This document shows positions 1 to 8,095 of a stretch of 23,346 bases of DNA, piece after piece (the stretch's first letter is position 1; each line of letters starts with the position of its first letter). The notes under the pieces are model-generated. The model was given only the letters and a program-made list of their open reading frames with translations. It ran no database searches and was not told the origin of the DNA. The position numbers and the translations under genes are program-made. The stretch is from CAZXIY01 sp964640935 (GTDB lineage Archaea; Thermoplasmatota; Thermoplasmata; Methanomassiliicoccales; Methanomethylophilaceae), in the NCBI GenBank assembly GCA_964640935.1, contig CAZXIY010000014.1, positions 1-23,346 of the forward strand, written 5' to 3'.

Positions 1-297
1 ATGAAATGGGGTCTCATCATGTTGGGAGACTACTTCAGAGGATACGTGGCATGCGCCCTTGTGGTGCTGATGTACCTCGGAGGCTGGATGCTCCCCGTAC
101 TTGGATCCACAGATATCCCGGAGATATGGTTCCTGCTGAAAGTGTTCGCGGTGTTCTTCATCTTCGCATGGGCCAGGGCTGCATTGCCTCGTGTCAGGAC
201 CGATCAGATCCTGAACTTGGGATGGAAGTACCTCATGCCCCTGTCGGTGATCAACCTGGCCATTGTCATAGCGCTTAAGATGGTAGGGTGGTTCTGA
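1..297 (+). CDS. fpoH: FpoH/NuoH-like membrane subunit, 3' end only
   Basis: This is the C-terminal 98 residues of the NuoH/FpoH subunit, the membrane protein that joins the peripheral arm of complex I-type enzymes to the ion pump and lines the electron-acceptor cavity. The sequence shows about three hydrophobic segments and the family's conserved end, with WARAALPRVRTDQ near residues 57-69 followed by GWKYLMPLSVINL. The family is normally over 300 residues, and the methionine at base 1 falls inside the usual EYSGMKW-like stretch, so the gene starts before the window. The stop overlaps the next start by one base (TGATG), which implies translational coupling in the fpo operon. Family assignment is firm. 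The fpo rather than nuo name rests on the archaeal context. Confidence 0.9.
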   Translation: MKWGLIMLGDYFRGYVACALVVLMYLGGWMLPVLGSTDIPEIWFLLKVFAVFFIFAWARAALPRVRTDQILNLGWKYLMPLSVINLAIVIALKMVGWF

Positions 298-1034
298 TGC
301 CGTACAAATATCTTGATAAATATCCTAAAAAATTCAGAGGTACGGGCGTCCTCAGACCTATGTGGATGACATTGGTCAGGATGTTCAAGTCAACGGTCCA
401 CAGACCGGTGACCATGATGTACCCGTACGAGAAGGAGTGGGTGCCGGACAACTACCGCGGACGTCCCGGACTTAGGTTCGACAGATGTCTCGGTTGCGGC
501 ATATGCGTCAGAGCGTGCCCCACGACCTGCATAGAGTTGGTCGAGGTGGCGGATGACGACGGTAACATGGTGAAGAGGCCGCAGGTCAACATCGGAAGAT
601 GCATGATGTGCGGTTACTGCGCAGAGTACTGCCCGGTCAACGCCATGACGACCACTACTGATTATGAACTGGCAGAGTTCACCAGACAGGACCTCATCTA
701 CGATCCCCGCAGGCTTGCCTTCGAGGGAACGAACGAGATGATGGAGGTCCATCTTCAGGAGCATCTGCTCTCCGACCTTGCAAAAGGCGTGGAAGACAAG
801 CCCACGGCATTCTTCGACACGGACAGACCTGTCTGCGACGACTCGAAGTGCATAGGCTGTCAGAAATGCGCCAAGGTCTGTCCGACGAGTGCGATCACGA
901 TGATCGTCGTCGGAAAGAACGACAAGGGAAAAGAGATAAAGCGCCCGAAGATAGACAACTCGGTCTGTGTCTGCTGTGAGACCTGCATTATCGAGTGCCC
1001 CAAACAGGCACTCAAGATTGTGGAGGTGTTGTGA
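297..1034 (+). CDS. fpoI: FpoI/NuoI-like iron-sulfur subunit with four [4Fe-4S] motifs
   Basis: This hydrophilic ferredoxin-like subunit carries electrons between the peripheral arm and the membrane part of the complex. In its 245 residues four complete CxxCxxCxxxCP motifs are visible: C64/67/70/74, C102/105/108/112, C185/188/191/195 and C224/227/230/234. The first pair, after a short basic N-terminus, is the usual NuoI/FpoI dicluster. The second pair sits in a C-terminal extension after a roughly 70-residue linker, and ordinary NuoI/FpoI proteins are shorter with two clusters. I chose the ATG at 297 over an in-frame GTG at 288 because it overlaps the fpoH stop by one base and follows a GGTGG. 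The extra domain may replace a missing input subunit such as FpoF, or dock a soluble donor or acceptor; that is inference. Confidence 0.9.
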   Translation: MPYKYLDKYPKKFRGTGVLRPMWMTLVRMFKSTVHRPVTMMYPYEKEWVPDNYRGRPGLRFDRCLGCGICVRACPTTCIELVEVADDDGNMVKRPQVNIGRCMMCGYCAEYCPVNAMTTTTDYELAEFTRQDLIYDPRRLAFEGTNEMMEVHLQEHLLSDLAKGVEDKPTAFFDTDRPVCDDSKCIGCQKCAKVCPTSAITMIVVGKNDKGKEIKRPKIDNSVCVCCETCIIECPKQALKIVEVL

Positions 1035-1372
1035 TGGATGCGAATTCGTTCGTTGATGCCATCGTAGGGTTCTTCACGGGACTATGGGACTACCTGTGCA
1101 CAAACACCGATGCAGTGGCGTTCATCATATTGGCGGCCATCGCAGTGATGGCGGCCATATATGTCGTGACCTCTGAGGAGGTCATGCACAGTGCATTCTA
1201 CTTGGCGCTAGTATTCGTGTGCGTCGCTGTGACCTACTTCTTCCTGGAAGCAGAGTTCATAGGCGTCGTGCAGATACTCGTCTATGTCGGTGCGATCACG
1301 ATCCTGTTCGCGTTCAGCATCATGCTGACCAGAAGGAGGATCGTCAAGGACAAGGGTGATTCCGATGAGTAA
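1034..1372 (+). CDS. fpoJ: FpoJ/NuoJ-like subunit, N-terminal half
   Basis: This is the first half of NuoJ, a small membrane subunit of complex I whose third helix takes part in coupling redox chemistry to proton movement. The 112 residues hold three membrane helices at about 26-45, 53-73 and 78-99. The third, EAEFIGVVQILVYVGAITIL, is the family's most conserved segment. The ATG at 1034 overlaps the fpoI stop by one base and has GGAGGTG at 1022-1028 as ribosome binding site, so the longer upstream reading is not used. The protein ends after this helix in a basic and acidic tail, and the rest of NuoJ is encoded by the next, overlapping ORF. Confidence 0.85.
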   Translation: MDANSFVDAIVGFFTGLWDYLCTNTDAVAFIILAAIAVMAAIYVVTSEEVMHSAFYLALVFVCVAVTYFFLEAEFIGVVQILVYVGAITILFAFSIMLTRRRIVKDKGDSDE

Positions 1373-1646
1373 GAAGACAACTGTCGGAGTATTGATCGCC
1401 CTGTCGCTGCTCGTCGTCCTCGCGGGCTCAGTAATGAGCTCCAGCTGGGACAACATGGGCGATAACCCCGAGTCGATCCCGTTCGGACCTGACGGTGAAG
1501 GAGATCTGGCCGAGAACAGCCTGAACTATCAGCTGTTCGAGGTCTGGGGACCCGTATTGCTGGTACTGGGCATCTTGATGTTCGGTGCGATAATAGCGGG
1601 TGTATGTATATCGAGAGAGGAGGAAGATAAGGATGATTCCAATTGA
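1365..1646 (+). CDS. FpoJ/NuoJ-like subunit, C-terminal half
   Basis: This 93-residue membrane protein has one N-terminal helix (about 7-26), a polar loop, a second helix (about 62-82) and an acidic end. Its position directly after the N-terminal J half, and the LNYQLFEVWGPVLLVLGIL stretch resembling the last helix of NuoJ, make it the C-terminal half of J. The ATG at 1365 overlaps the previous stop by eight bases in another frame and follows AAGGGTG, so the split looks like two independently started genes. A sequencing frameshift is less likely because each half has its own start signal and the downstream half has a typical hydrophobic start. To my recollection other archaeal Fpo clusters also carry two J genes. 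Sequence conservation is weak, so the assignment leans on context. Confidence 0.7.
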   Translation: MSKKTTVGVLIALSLLVVLAGSVMSSSWDNMGDNPESIPFGPDGEGDLAENSLNYQLFEVWGPVLLVLGILMFGAIIAGVCISREEEDKDDSN

Positions 1647-1950
1647 GTTCTTCCTCTACTTCGCGGCGATCCTGTTCGTAATAGGATTGTACGGAATAAT
1701 AACAACAAGAAAGAGCATCGTTTCCCTGATGTGCATCGAGCTCATGCTCAATGCAGCAAACATCAACCTTGTCGCTTTCTCCGCCTACGGAACATTCTCC
1801 GGGGTCGGGAACACGACAGGAGAGGTGTTCGTCATCATGACGATAGCCGTTGCAGCAGCAGAGGTCGCAGTAGGCATCGCGCTGATCCTCAACGCCTATA
1901 AGATGAAGGGAACGACTGACGTTGACGAGCTCACGTCGATGAGGTGGTAA
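1633..1950 (+). CDS. fpoK: FpoK/NuoK-like membrane subunit
   Basis: NuoK is a small three-helix subunit of the complex I membrane arm and supplies part of the ion-translocation path. The 105-residue product has the expected length. It carries both membrane-embedded glutamates of the family: E36 in SLMCIELMLNAANINL and E77 in IAVAAAEVAVGIALIL. These residues are known to be needed for proton pumping in bacterial NuoK. The ATG at 1633 follows AAGGATG-type purines and overlaps the preceding gene by 14 bases. A longer in-frame start at 1600 would add a charged stretch not seen in the family. The next gene starts one base after the stop. The assignment is secure. Confidence 0.93.
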   Translation: MIPIEFFLYFAAILFVIGLYGIITTRKSIVSLMCIELMLNAANINLVAFSAYGTFSGVGNTTGEVFVIMTIAVAAAEVAVGIALILNAYKMKGTTDVDELTSMRW

Positions 1951-1951
1951 G

Positions 1952-3988
1952 ATGATATTGGAATACGTATGGCTTGTTCCATTGATCCCGGTATTGTGCT
2001 TCGTCATCGCCGGATTGCTGGGTCACAAGATGCATCAGGGCGGCGGATATCTGGTCATAGCCGGAGCCGCTGCCTCGTGCATAATCTCGGTACTCGTTAC
2101 ATACGAGTACCTGACAGGCGACTACTACGCCTCGGGCATCGCCTATGAACAGACGATGCAGTGGCTGGTCATCGCCGGCTATCAGATCAACTTCGGTGTG
2201 TACATCGACAGCCTCGCATGCATAATGATGCTGTTCGCTTCGTTCATATCGACGATGATCTTCGTCTACTCGCTCGGATACATGGGGGAGCAGGGCGGCA
2301 GGAAGAGAAGGTATTACGCAGAAGTGTCCCTCTTCCTTACCGGAATGCTCGGCCTCGTCGTTTCGAGCAACTACCTGGAGATGTTCATCTTCTGGGAGAT
2401 AATGGGTCTCTGCTCGTACCTCCTCATCGGGTTCTGGAGTTTCAACCACCCCGAGGGTGACGAGAAGGCGATCAACGCGTCCTCGGCCGCTAAGAAAGCG
2501 TTCCTGGTCACGCGTCTGGGTGATGTCTGCCTGATGGGCGGTCTGTTCATCCTGCTTTACCTCTTCGGATCGCTGGACTACTCCACGATATTCAACGCGG
2601 ACTTCACCGCCGTCGATTCAACCCTCCTTACAATAGCAACTCTGCTGATGTTCGGCGGTGTGATCGGAAAGAGCGCACAGTTCCCGTTGCAGGACTGGCT
2701 GCCTGATGCGATGGCAGGACCTACGACCGTTTCGGCATTGATACATGCCGCAACAATGGTCAAGGCAGGTGTATACCTGACAGCAAGGTCCTTCCCGATA
2801 TTCATTCAGAATGCGGATGTCATGCTGTTCGTCGCCATAATCGGCGGTGTGACCGCGATATTCGCCGCATCGATGGCCCTTAACAACATGAACATAAAGA
2901 AGGTCCTGGCGTACTCCACCATATCCCAGCTCGGATACATGATCCTGGCTCTCGGTGCCGGCGGATACCTCATGTCCATCGGATACTCGACCGGCAACGA
3001 TGCACTCGTTGCCTTGGGTGTTGCAGGCTACGCGGCAGGCGTGTTCCATATGCTGAACCATGCCTTCTTCAAGGCCCTGCTCTTCCTTTGCTCGGGATCC
3101 GTCATCCATGCCTGCGGCACGGAGGACATGCGCCTTATGGGCGGACTCGGAAAGAAGATGAGGATCACATCGATCACGATGCTGCTAGGTTCCTTGTCCA
3201 TCGCAGGATTCCCGCTCTTCAGCGGATTCTGGTCGAAGGATATGGTCCTCGAGGCCGCATTCGGACCGTTCTCCAACGGACTCGGTGCGGGATCCTGGTT
3301 CTGTCTCCTGTTCACGCTCGGACTCATAACTGCGTTCATGACCGCGTTCTACATGTTCCGTATGTGGTTCATGACATTCTCCGGAGAGCCGAGGGAGAAC
3401 GCTCAGCACTGCCACGGCGAGTCACCCAAGTCGATGACGATGCCTTTGGTCGTGCTCTCGATCTTCGCGGTACTGTCCGGATTCCTGATCGTCTTCGGAC
3501 TCGGCGATGTTATCGCTGAATCCCTCACGGCATCAGGCCTCACGGGAATCGAGATCCACAGCGGCATGGGCATCGCGAAAGAGATATTCACAAACGTTTG
3601 GACATACGTGTCCATAATCCTCGCCCTCACCGGTATCGGAATCGCATACCTGATGTACAGCAAGAAATCCATCAACCCCGGGAAATTCAACAAGAACGGG
3701 GAGATGTGGTTCTACAAGCTGCTCACCAAGAGGTACTACTTCCCTGAGATCTACAACCAGGTCTCCTGGAAGCTCGGATTCGGTATCGCCCGCGGCGTGG
3801 ACTACTTCGACAGGAATGTAATAGACGGTGCTGTCAACGGCCTCTCCAATGCGGTCGTCGGCAGTGCAGACACAGTTAGCAAGGCAGAGACAGGATACGT
3901 ACGCGACTACGCGGCATTCGTGGCGGTAGGAGTCATCGTGTTGGTAGCGATACTTGCTATCTCGTTCATCGTGATGGGAGGTATCTGA
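1952..3988 (+). CDS. fpoL: FpoL/NuoL-like antiporter subunit
   Basis: This is the large antiporter-type subunit at the end of the membrane arm, which pumps ions and carries the lateral helix that links the pump modules. The 678-residue length matches NuoL/FpoL, and the many hydrophobic helices include the family signature GKSAQFPLQDWLPDAM (from residue 239) followed by GPTTVSALIHAATMVKAGVYL. Key residues visible are E149 in FIFWEIMGLCSYLL, K240 in the GKSAQFP motif, and the histidine of ALIHAATM. The extra C-terminal region, including the FYKLLTKRYYFPEIYN segment, is typical of L and absent from M and N. GAGGTGG just upstream serves as ribosome binding site. The next ATG starts one base after the stop. 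Confidence 0.95.
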   Translation: MILEYVWLVPLIPVLCFVIAGLLGHKMHQGGGYLVIAGAAASCIISVLVTYEYLTGDYYASGIAYEQTMQWLVIAGYQINFGVYIDSLACIMMLFASFISTMIFVYSLGYMGEQGGRKRRYYAEVSLFLTGMLGLVVSSNYLEMFIFWEIMGLCSYLLIGFWSFNHPEGDEKAINASSAAKKAFLVTRLGDVCLMGGLFILLYLFGSLDYSTIFNADFTAVDSTLLTIATLLMFGGVIGKSAQFPLQDWLPDAMAGPTTVSALIHAATMVKAGVYLTARSFPIFIQNADVMLFVAIIGGVTAIFAASMALNNMNIKKVLAYSTISQLGYMILALGAGGYLMSIGYSTGNDALVALGVAGYAAGVFHMLNHAFFKALLFLCSGSVIHACGTEDMRLMGGLGKKMRITSITMLLGSLSIAGFPLFSGFWSKDMVLEAAFGPFSNGLGAGSWFCLLFTLGLITAFMTAFYMFRMWFMTFSGEPRENAQHCHGESPKSMTMPLVVLSIFAVLSGFLIVFGLGDVIAESLTASGLTGIEIHSGMGIAKEIFTNVWTYVSIILALTGIGIAYLMYSKKSINPGKFNKNGEMWFYKLLTKRYYFPEIYNQVSWKLGFGIARGVDYFDRNVIDGAVNGLSNAVVGSADTVSKAETGYVRDYAAFVAVGVIVLVAILAISFIVMGGI

Positions 3989-3989
3989 A

Positions 3990-5474
3990 ATGGATGTTCC
4001 GTTGCTCACCATACTCCTGATCCTGCCGCTCATCGGTGCGTTCATCACACTGTTCATGGGCGGGACGAGATCCAAGTATGCAGCATACACGGCAGGCGTG
4101 TTCTCGGCGGTAACGCTGGTTCTCGCCGTTTACCTGCTCACGGTCAAGGACCTATCGTCCCTGAGCGAGAGCTACGTATGGATACAGGCCGCCGGCCTGA
4201 CAATGAACTTCGCACTCGGAGTGGACGGTCTGAGCATCCTCATGGTGTTCCTGACTGCGCTCCTGGTGTTCGTAGTCGTGATCTTCTCCTTCGCGGAGAA
4301 GGACAGGCCGAACTACTTCCACACACTGCTGTTGGCAATGGAGGTCGGTCTGCTGGGCGTATACATGTCTCAGGACTACTTCATGTTCTACATCATGTGG
4401 GAAGTAACCCTCATACCGATGTTCTTCATGATATCCTGGTACGGAGGACCCCGCAGGCACTACGCCGCGATCAAGTTCTTCATCTACACGCATGTAGCGT
4501 CGCTCGTCATGCTCATCGGAATATTCGCCATGGTCTTCCAGGCCGCGGCGATAAACGGAACGGGTGCGGACTTCTCGTTCGCAGCCGTCACCGCAGCAGC
4601 CCCGATGTTCAGTGCGGCATTCCAGACACTAGTGTTCGGATTGCTGTTCTTCGGGTTCATAGTGAAGATGCCTATCGTTCCGTTCCATACATGGCTGCCC
4701 GATGCGCACGTCGAGGCACCTACAGCCGGATCAGTCCTGCTGGCAGGCGTCATGCTTAAGATGGGATCCTACGGTATCATAAGGGTCTGCATAATGAACT
4801 TCGAGCTCGGAGCTCAGACGTGGCAGTGGGTCATGATCATCCTCGGTCTGATCTCGATGATATACGGTGCGTACGCATGTATAGCTCAGAAGGATCTCAA
4901 GAAGATGGTCGCATACTCTTCGATCAGCCATATGGGAATGGTCCTGCTCGGTATCGGTCTCCTTTCGGATGTCGGTATGGAGTTCGCGATATTCCAGATG
5001 TTCGCACACGGACTCATCACAGCAGTGCTGTTCATGGTCTGCGGTCTTGCCGGGCACAACATCGGTACGAGAGAGATACCTCTCCTCGGTGGAATGGCCG
5101 GAAAGATGCCTGTATGGGCGACGTTCATGATGTTCGGATTCATGGCCTCCCTCGGTCTTCCTGGACTGGTGGGATTCGTGGCAGAGTTCGGTATCCTGTA
5201 CGCGTTCTGGGATTTCATCGCGAACACCCAGTACATGTGGATGATCCTGTTCGGAATGCTTTCGATGATGCTTACGGCCGGATACTACCTGTGGGCAATG
5301 CAGAGGACCCTGTTCGGTAAACTCACCGACAAGATCGATCTGTCCCACGTGCACGACATCAGCAAGACGGAAGGGGTAGCCCTTGCCATCATGTGCTGCC
5401 TGATCGCGCTGTTCGGTATCATGCCTACGCTCGCGACTGACTTCATTACACTCTTCACAGGAGGGATGTTCTGA
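3990..5474 (+). CDS. fpoM: FpoM/NuoM-like antiporter subunit
   Basis: This is the second of three antiporter-like pumps in the complex I membrane arm. The 494-residue product is all-helical and has the expected length. It carries the membrane glutamate E138 (IMWEVTLIPMFF), the lysine K226 in VKMPIVPFHTWLPDAHVEAP, and the following TAGSVLLAGVMLKMGSYGIIR block that distinguishes M from L and N. The ISHMGMVLLGIG stretch, with the lysine pair of DLKKMVAYSS, is also typical. The start lies one base after the fpoL stop, with a GGGAGGT ribosome binding site inside the end of fpoL, and the stop overlaps the fpoN start by one base. Confidence is very high. Confidence 0.95.
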   Translation: MDVPLLTILLILPLIGAFITLFMGGTRSKYAAYTAGVFSAVTLVLAVYLLTVKDLSSLSESYVWIQAAGLTMNFALGVDGLSILMVFLTALLVFVVVIFSFAEKDRPNYFHTLLLAMEVGLLGVYMSQDYFMFYIMWEVTLIPMFFMISWYGGPRRHYAAIKFFIYTHVASLVMLIGIFAMVFQAAAINGTGADFSFAAVTAAAPMFSAAFQTLVFGLLFFGFIVKMPIVPFHTWLPDAHVEAPTAGSVLLAGVMLKMGSYGIIRVCIMNFELGAQTWQWVMIILGLISMIYGAYACIAQKDLKKMVAYSSISHMGMVLLGIGLLSDVGMEFAIFQMFAHGLITAVLFMVCGLAGHNIGTREIPLLGGMAGKMPVWATFMMFGFMASLGLPGLVGFVAEFGILYAFWDFIANTQYMWMILFGMLSMMLTAGYYLWAMQRTLFGKLTDKIDLSHVHDISKTEGVALAIMCCLIALFGIMPTLATDFITLFTGGMF

Positions 5475-6964
5475 TGACTTTCGATATATCATTCCTACAC
5501 ACGATATTCGGAGAAACGCTGCCTATCTCGCCTGAGATCATACTGATCATAGGCGCGCTGATCATACCCGGTCTCTTCATGCTTACGAAGAAAGGCAAGG
5601 TATGCGCTGTCGTAGCAGAGCTCTTTGTGGCCGTTGCGGCCATCGAGGTCGCTCTTCTCCTCAACGACAAGGGCTACTTCGGGACATACATGGACCTGTT
5701 CTCGCTCGACCAGTTCTCGGCATTGATGATGCTGCTGTTCCTGGCCGTCGTGTTCCTGGTCATACTGATATCCCCCGGAAGCCCCGAGGTCACCAAGCAT
5801 CAGGGCGAGTACTACTCGCTGCTCCTGGTAGCCCTCACCGGTATGCTCTTCGTCGCAAGCTCCACGAGCCTGCTGACGATCTTCATCGGCGTCGAATGTG
5901 TGAGCATAACATCGTATGCACTCGTCGCCATGAAGAAGAACGACCCGAGGGCCGCAGAAGCGGGTGTCAAGTACCTGATCATCGGCGGACTGTCGTCTGC
6001 ATTGACCCTGTACGGTATCTCGATGCTGTACGGACTCACCGGAACACTCCAGATCGCAGAGATCGGAAGTGCTCTCGCTACGATGTCCTTCAGCTGGCCC
6101 TTCGTCATCGCAATGGTGTCGATCATAGCCGGTTACGGATTCAAGATCGCAGCGGTGCCGTTCCATATGTGGGCACCCGATGTGTACGAAGGAGCGGCGA
6201 CGCCTATCTCCATGTTCCTGGCAACAGGTTCCAAGAAGATGGGATTCGTCGTACTGTTCAAGATCTTCTTCGTGCTGTTCGTGGTCGCTCAGTCCGGATT
6301 CGCTACCGGCGAGATGCAGTATGTGTTCGCGATAATCGCGGCCATAACCATGACCGTCGGCAACGTCGTTGCGATCTCCCAGACCAACATCAAGAGGATG
6401 CTGGCCTACTCGAGTATCGCACAGGCCGGATACATCATGATCGCACTGGCGGTCATGAGCCAGTATGCGCTGACGGGCGGTCTCTTCCACATGTTCACCC
6501 ACGTGTTCATGAAGGGAGGAGCGTTCATCGTCGTGGCGGCACTCATCGCGGCAGGACTCGGAGAGAACATATCGGACTACAAGGGTCTGGCAAAGAGAGC
6601 ACCGTTCGTAGCGGCCGCAATGCTGCTATTCCTGTTCTCGTTGGCAGGTATCCCGCCGCTGGCAGGATTCACCTCGAAGTTCGTGCTCTTCTCGAGTGCG
6701 ATCGTCGTTGACGGCGTCGTAGTGACACAGTGGGTCTGGCTGGCATTCGTGGCCATACTCAACTCCGCTATCTCCCTGTACTATTATGCAAGGGTCGTAA
6801 AGGCCATGTATGTGGACAAGGGAGAGACGGAAGAGAAGCTGAAGATCAAGAAGTCACACATAGTCGCGATAGCGATATGCGTGGTCTTTGTCATAGCCCT
6901 CGGTGTGTACCCCGGACCGCTCCTCGACCTGTGCTCCAACGCAGCAGCATTCCTGTTCAGCTGA
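5474..6964 (+). CDS. fpoN: FpoN/NuoN-like antiporter subunit
   Basis: This third antiporter-like subunit sits nearest the H/J/K part of the arm. The 496 residues include E141 (FIGVECVSITSYAL), K224 in FKIAAVPFHMWAPDVYEGA, then TPISMFLATGSKKMGF, and the NIKRMLAYSSIAQAGYIM block, all standard for NuoN. The ATG overlaps the fpoM stop by one base (TGATG). It is the last gene of the operon: a T-run follows within 40 bases and the next gene has its own promoter. In Methanosarcina the fpo operon ends with fpoO after fpoN. No such ORF is present here, which fits the truncated Fpo-like complexes reported for Methanomassiliicoccales. Confidence 0.95.
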   Translation: MTFDISFLHTIFGETLPISPEIILIIGALIIPGLFMLTKKGKVCAVVAELFVAVAAIEVALLLNDKGYFGTYMDLFSLDQFSALMMLLFLAVVFLVILISPGSPEVTKHQGEYYSLLLVALTGMLFVASSTSLLTIFIGVECVSITSYALVAMKKNDPRAAEAGVKYLIIGGLSSALTLYGISMLYGLTGTLQIAEIGSALATMSFSWPFVIAMVSIIAGYGFKIAAVPFHMWAPDVYEGAATPISMFLATGSKKMGFVVLFKIFFVLFVVAQSGFATGEMQYVFAIIAAITMTVGNVVAISQTNIKRMLAYSSIAQAGYIMIALAVMSQYALTGGLFHMFTHVFMKGGAFIVVAALIAAGLGENISDYKGLAKRAPFVAAAMLLFLFSLAGIPPLAGFTSKFVLFSSAIVVDGVVVTQWVWLAFVAILNSAISLYYYARVVKAMYVDKGETEEKLKIKKSHIVAIAICVVFVIALGVYPGPLLDLCSNAAAFLFS

Positions 6965-6997
6965 TTACGGGAATCTAAACCACTTAAACCTCTTCCA

Positions 6998-7003
6998 TTT
7001 TTT
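6998..7003 (+). terminator. T-run terminator after the fpo operon
   Basis: Six thymidines follow the fpoN stop by 33 bases, with no gene immediately beyond. Archaeal RNA polymerase terminates at such T-tracts without needing a hairpin. No stem precedes it, so strength cannot be judged. Confidence 0.5.
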
Positions 7004-7094
7004 ACTATGTCCGTCAGCGGATGCGATACGTGTTCGCATGGGGATGCCATCGCACATCTGGCTCTTTATCAGAATTCATTTTGGGTCTGGGAGG

Positions 7095-7116
7095 ATTTAA
7101 GTAGGTAATCTACCTA
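7095..7116 (+). promoter_or_regulatory. Promoter and perfect inverted repeat before the prenyl synthase
   Basis: An ATTTAAG box at 7095-7101 sits about 27 bases before the ATG at 7126, so transcription would start at or very near the start codon, giving a leaderless message. Between the box and the ATG lies a perfect inverted repeat, TAGGTA at 7102-7107 and TACCTA at 7111-7116 with a 3-base spacer. A protein bound there would block transcription initiation, so an operator is plausible. No regulator is identified. Confidence 0.5.
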
Positions 7117-7125
7117 GACCCCACG

Positions 7126-8091
7126 ATGGTACAGGCCTGGTATGACGTCATTTCAGAGGAACTGAAGGGTGTTGAGGAGGAGATCCTCAAGATAGTCCAT
7201 TCAGATAATCCTGAGCTTAACGAAATGTGTGAGTACGTCATTTCGTCGGGCGGAAAGAGGATCAGACCTGCCATGTGCATCTTGTCGTATTACGCATGCG
7301 GCGGCAAGGATCCCAGAAAGGCGATCAGTACCGGAGCGGCATTCGAGATCGTCCATACAGCATCGCTTGTGCACGACGACATCAACGATAAGAGCGAGCT
7401 GAGACGCGGACGGAAAGCTCTGTACAGAGAATATTGTGTCAGCAAGGCCATAGTCGCCGGAGATTTCATGATGGCGAAAGGTTTCCAGGAGCTCGGTTCT
7501 TCGAGTTCCGATATGGTGGATGTCATTGTCTCGGCCGCATCCCGCATGAGCGAGAGCGAGTTCGTCCAGAAGGATTACGAGCACGCACTCTCGGTCACAG
7601 AGGATGATTATTACAGTATCATACGCGGAAAGACGGCGATGCTGATCTCCGCATGTGCCAAGTCAGGTGCGTTCCTTGCAGGAGCGACGACGGATTATCT
7701 GAGTGCCGTAAGCGAATACTCCATGTCCATAGGGATGGCCTTCCAGATCATCGATGACACATTGGATATCATCGGGGATTCGGGTAACACCGGAAAGAGG
7801 GTCGGCGTCGATCTCATCGAAGGAAAGCCGACGCTTCCGACCATATTCGCGATGAGGGATGAGAGATACGGCAAAGACGTCTGCCGCATATTCTCAAAAG
7901 AGGAGCCGACCATGGCCGATGTCTCCGAAGCATTGGATCTGATAAAGAAGACCGATGCCATCGAAAAATGCAGGAAGAGTGCTGAAGCGTTCGTCGACGA
8001 GGCGTTGAAGAGCATCAAGATACTGCCCGATTCGAAATACAAGGATGCGTTCGTGCTGCTCGGTAAATATATCGTGGACCGCGACAGGTGA
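7126..8091 (+). CDS. Trans-polyprenyl diphosphate synthase (GGPP synthase family)
   Basis: This enzyme condenses isopentenyl diphosphate onto an allylic diphosphate to build all-trans prenyl chains for archaeal lipids or quinone-like carriers. In 321 residues the family landmarks are clear: GGKRIRP at 42-48, the first aspartate-rich motif DDIND at 84-88 followed by ELRRG, and the second motif DDTLD at 210-214, ending in a conserved GKPTLPTI stretch. The residue five positions before the first motif is A79 (HTASLVHDD). Geranylgeranyl-forming archaeal enzymes tend to have an aromatic residue there, while long-chain synthases such as octaprenyl synthase have alanine. The product may therefore be longer than C20. 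No ribosome binding site is visible, in line with a leaderless message. The reductase gene starts a few bases after its stop. Confidence 0.9.
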   Translation: MVQAWYDVISEELKGVEEEILKIVHSDNPELNEMCEYVISSGGKRIRPAMCILSYYACGGKDPRKAISTGAAFEIVHTASLVHDDINDKSELRRGRKALYREYCVSKAIVAGDFMMAKGFQELGSSSSDMVDVIVSAASRMSESEFVQKDYEHALSVTEDDYYSIIRGKTAMLISACAKSGAFLAGATTDYLSAVSEYSMSIGMAFQIIDDTLDIIGDSGNTGKRVGVDLIEGKPTLPTIFAMRDERYGKDVCRIFSKEEPTMADVSEALDLIKKTDAIEKCRKSAEAFVDEALKSIKILPDSKYKDAFVLLGKYIVDRDR

Positions 8092-8095
8092 TCAT

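Noticed and set aside
5495..6502. A 335-residue minus-strand ORF opposite fpoN
   Set aside because: Composition rich in histidine, glutamine and charged residues is typical of the antisense of a membrane-protein gene; no motif or start signal.
7021..7039. Hairpin ATGCGA / TCGCAT upstream of the prenyl synthase, possible small RNA
   Set aside because: Six base pairs with a 7-base loop and no promoter, terminator or known fold; too weak to call.
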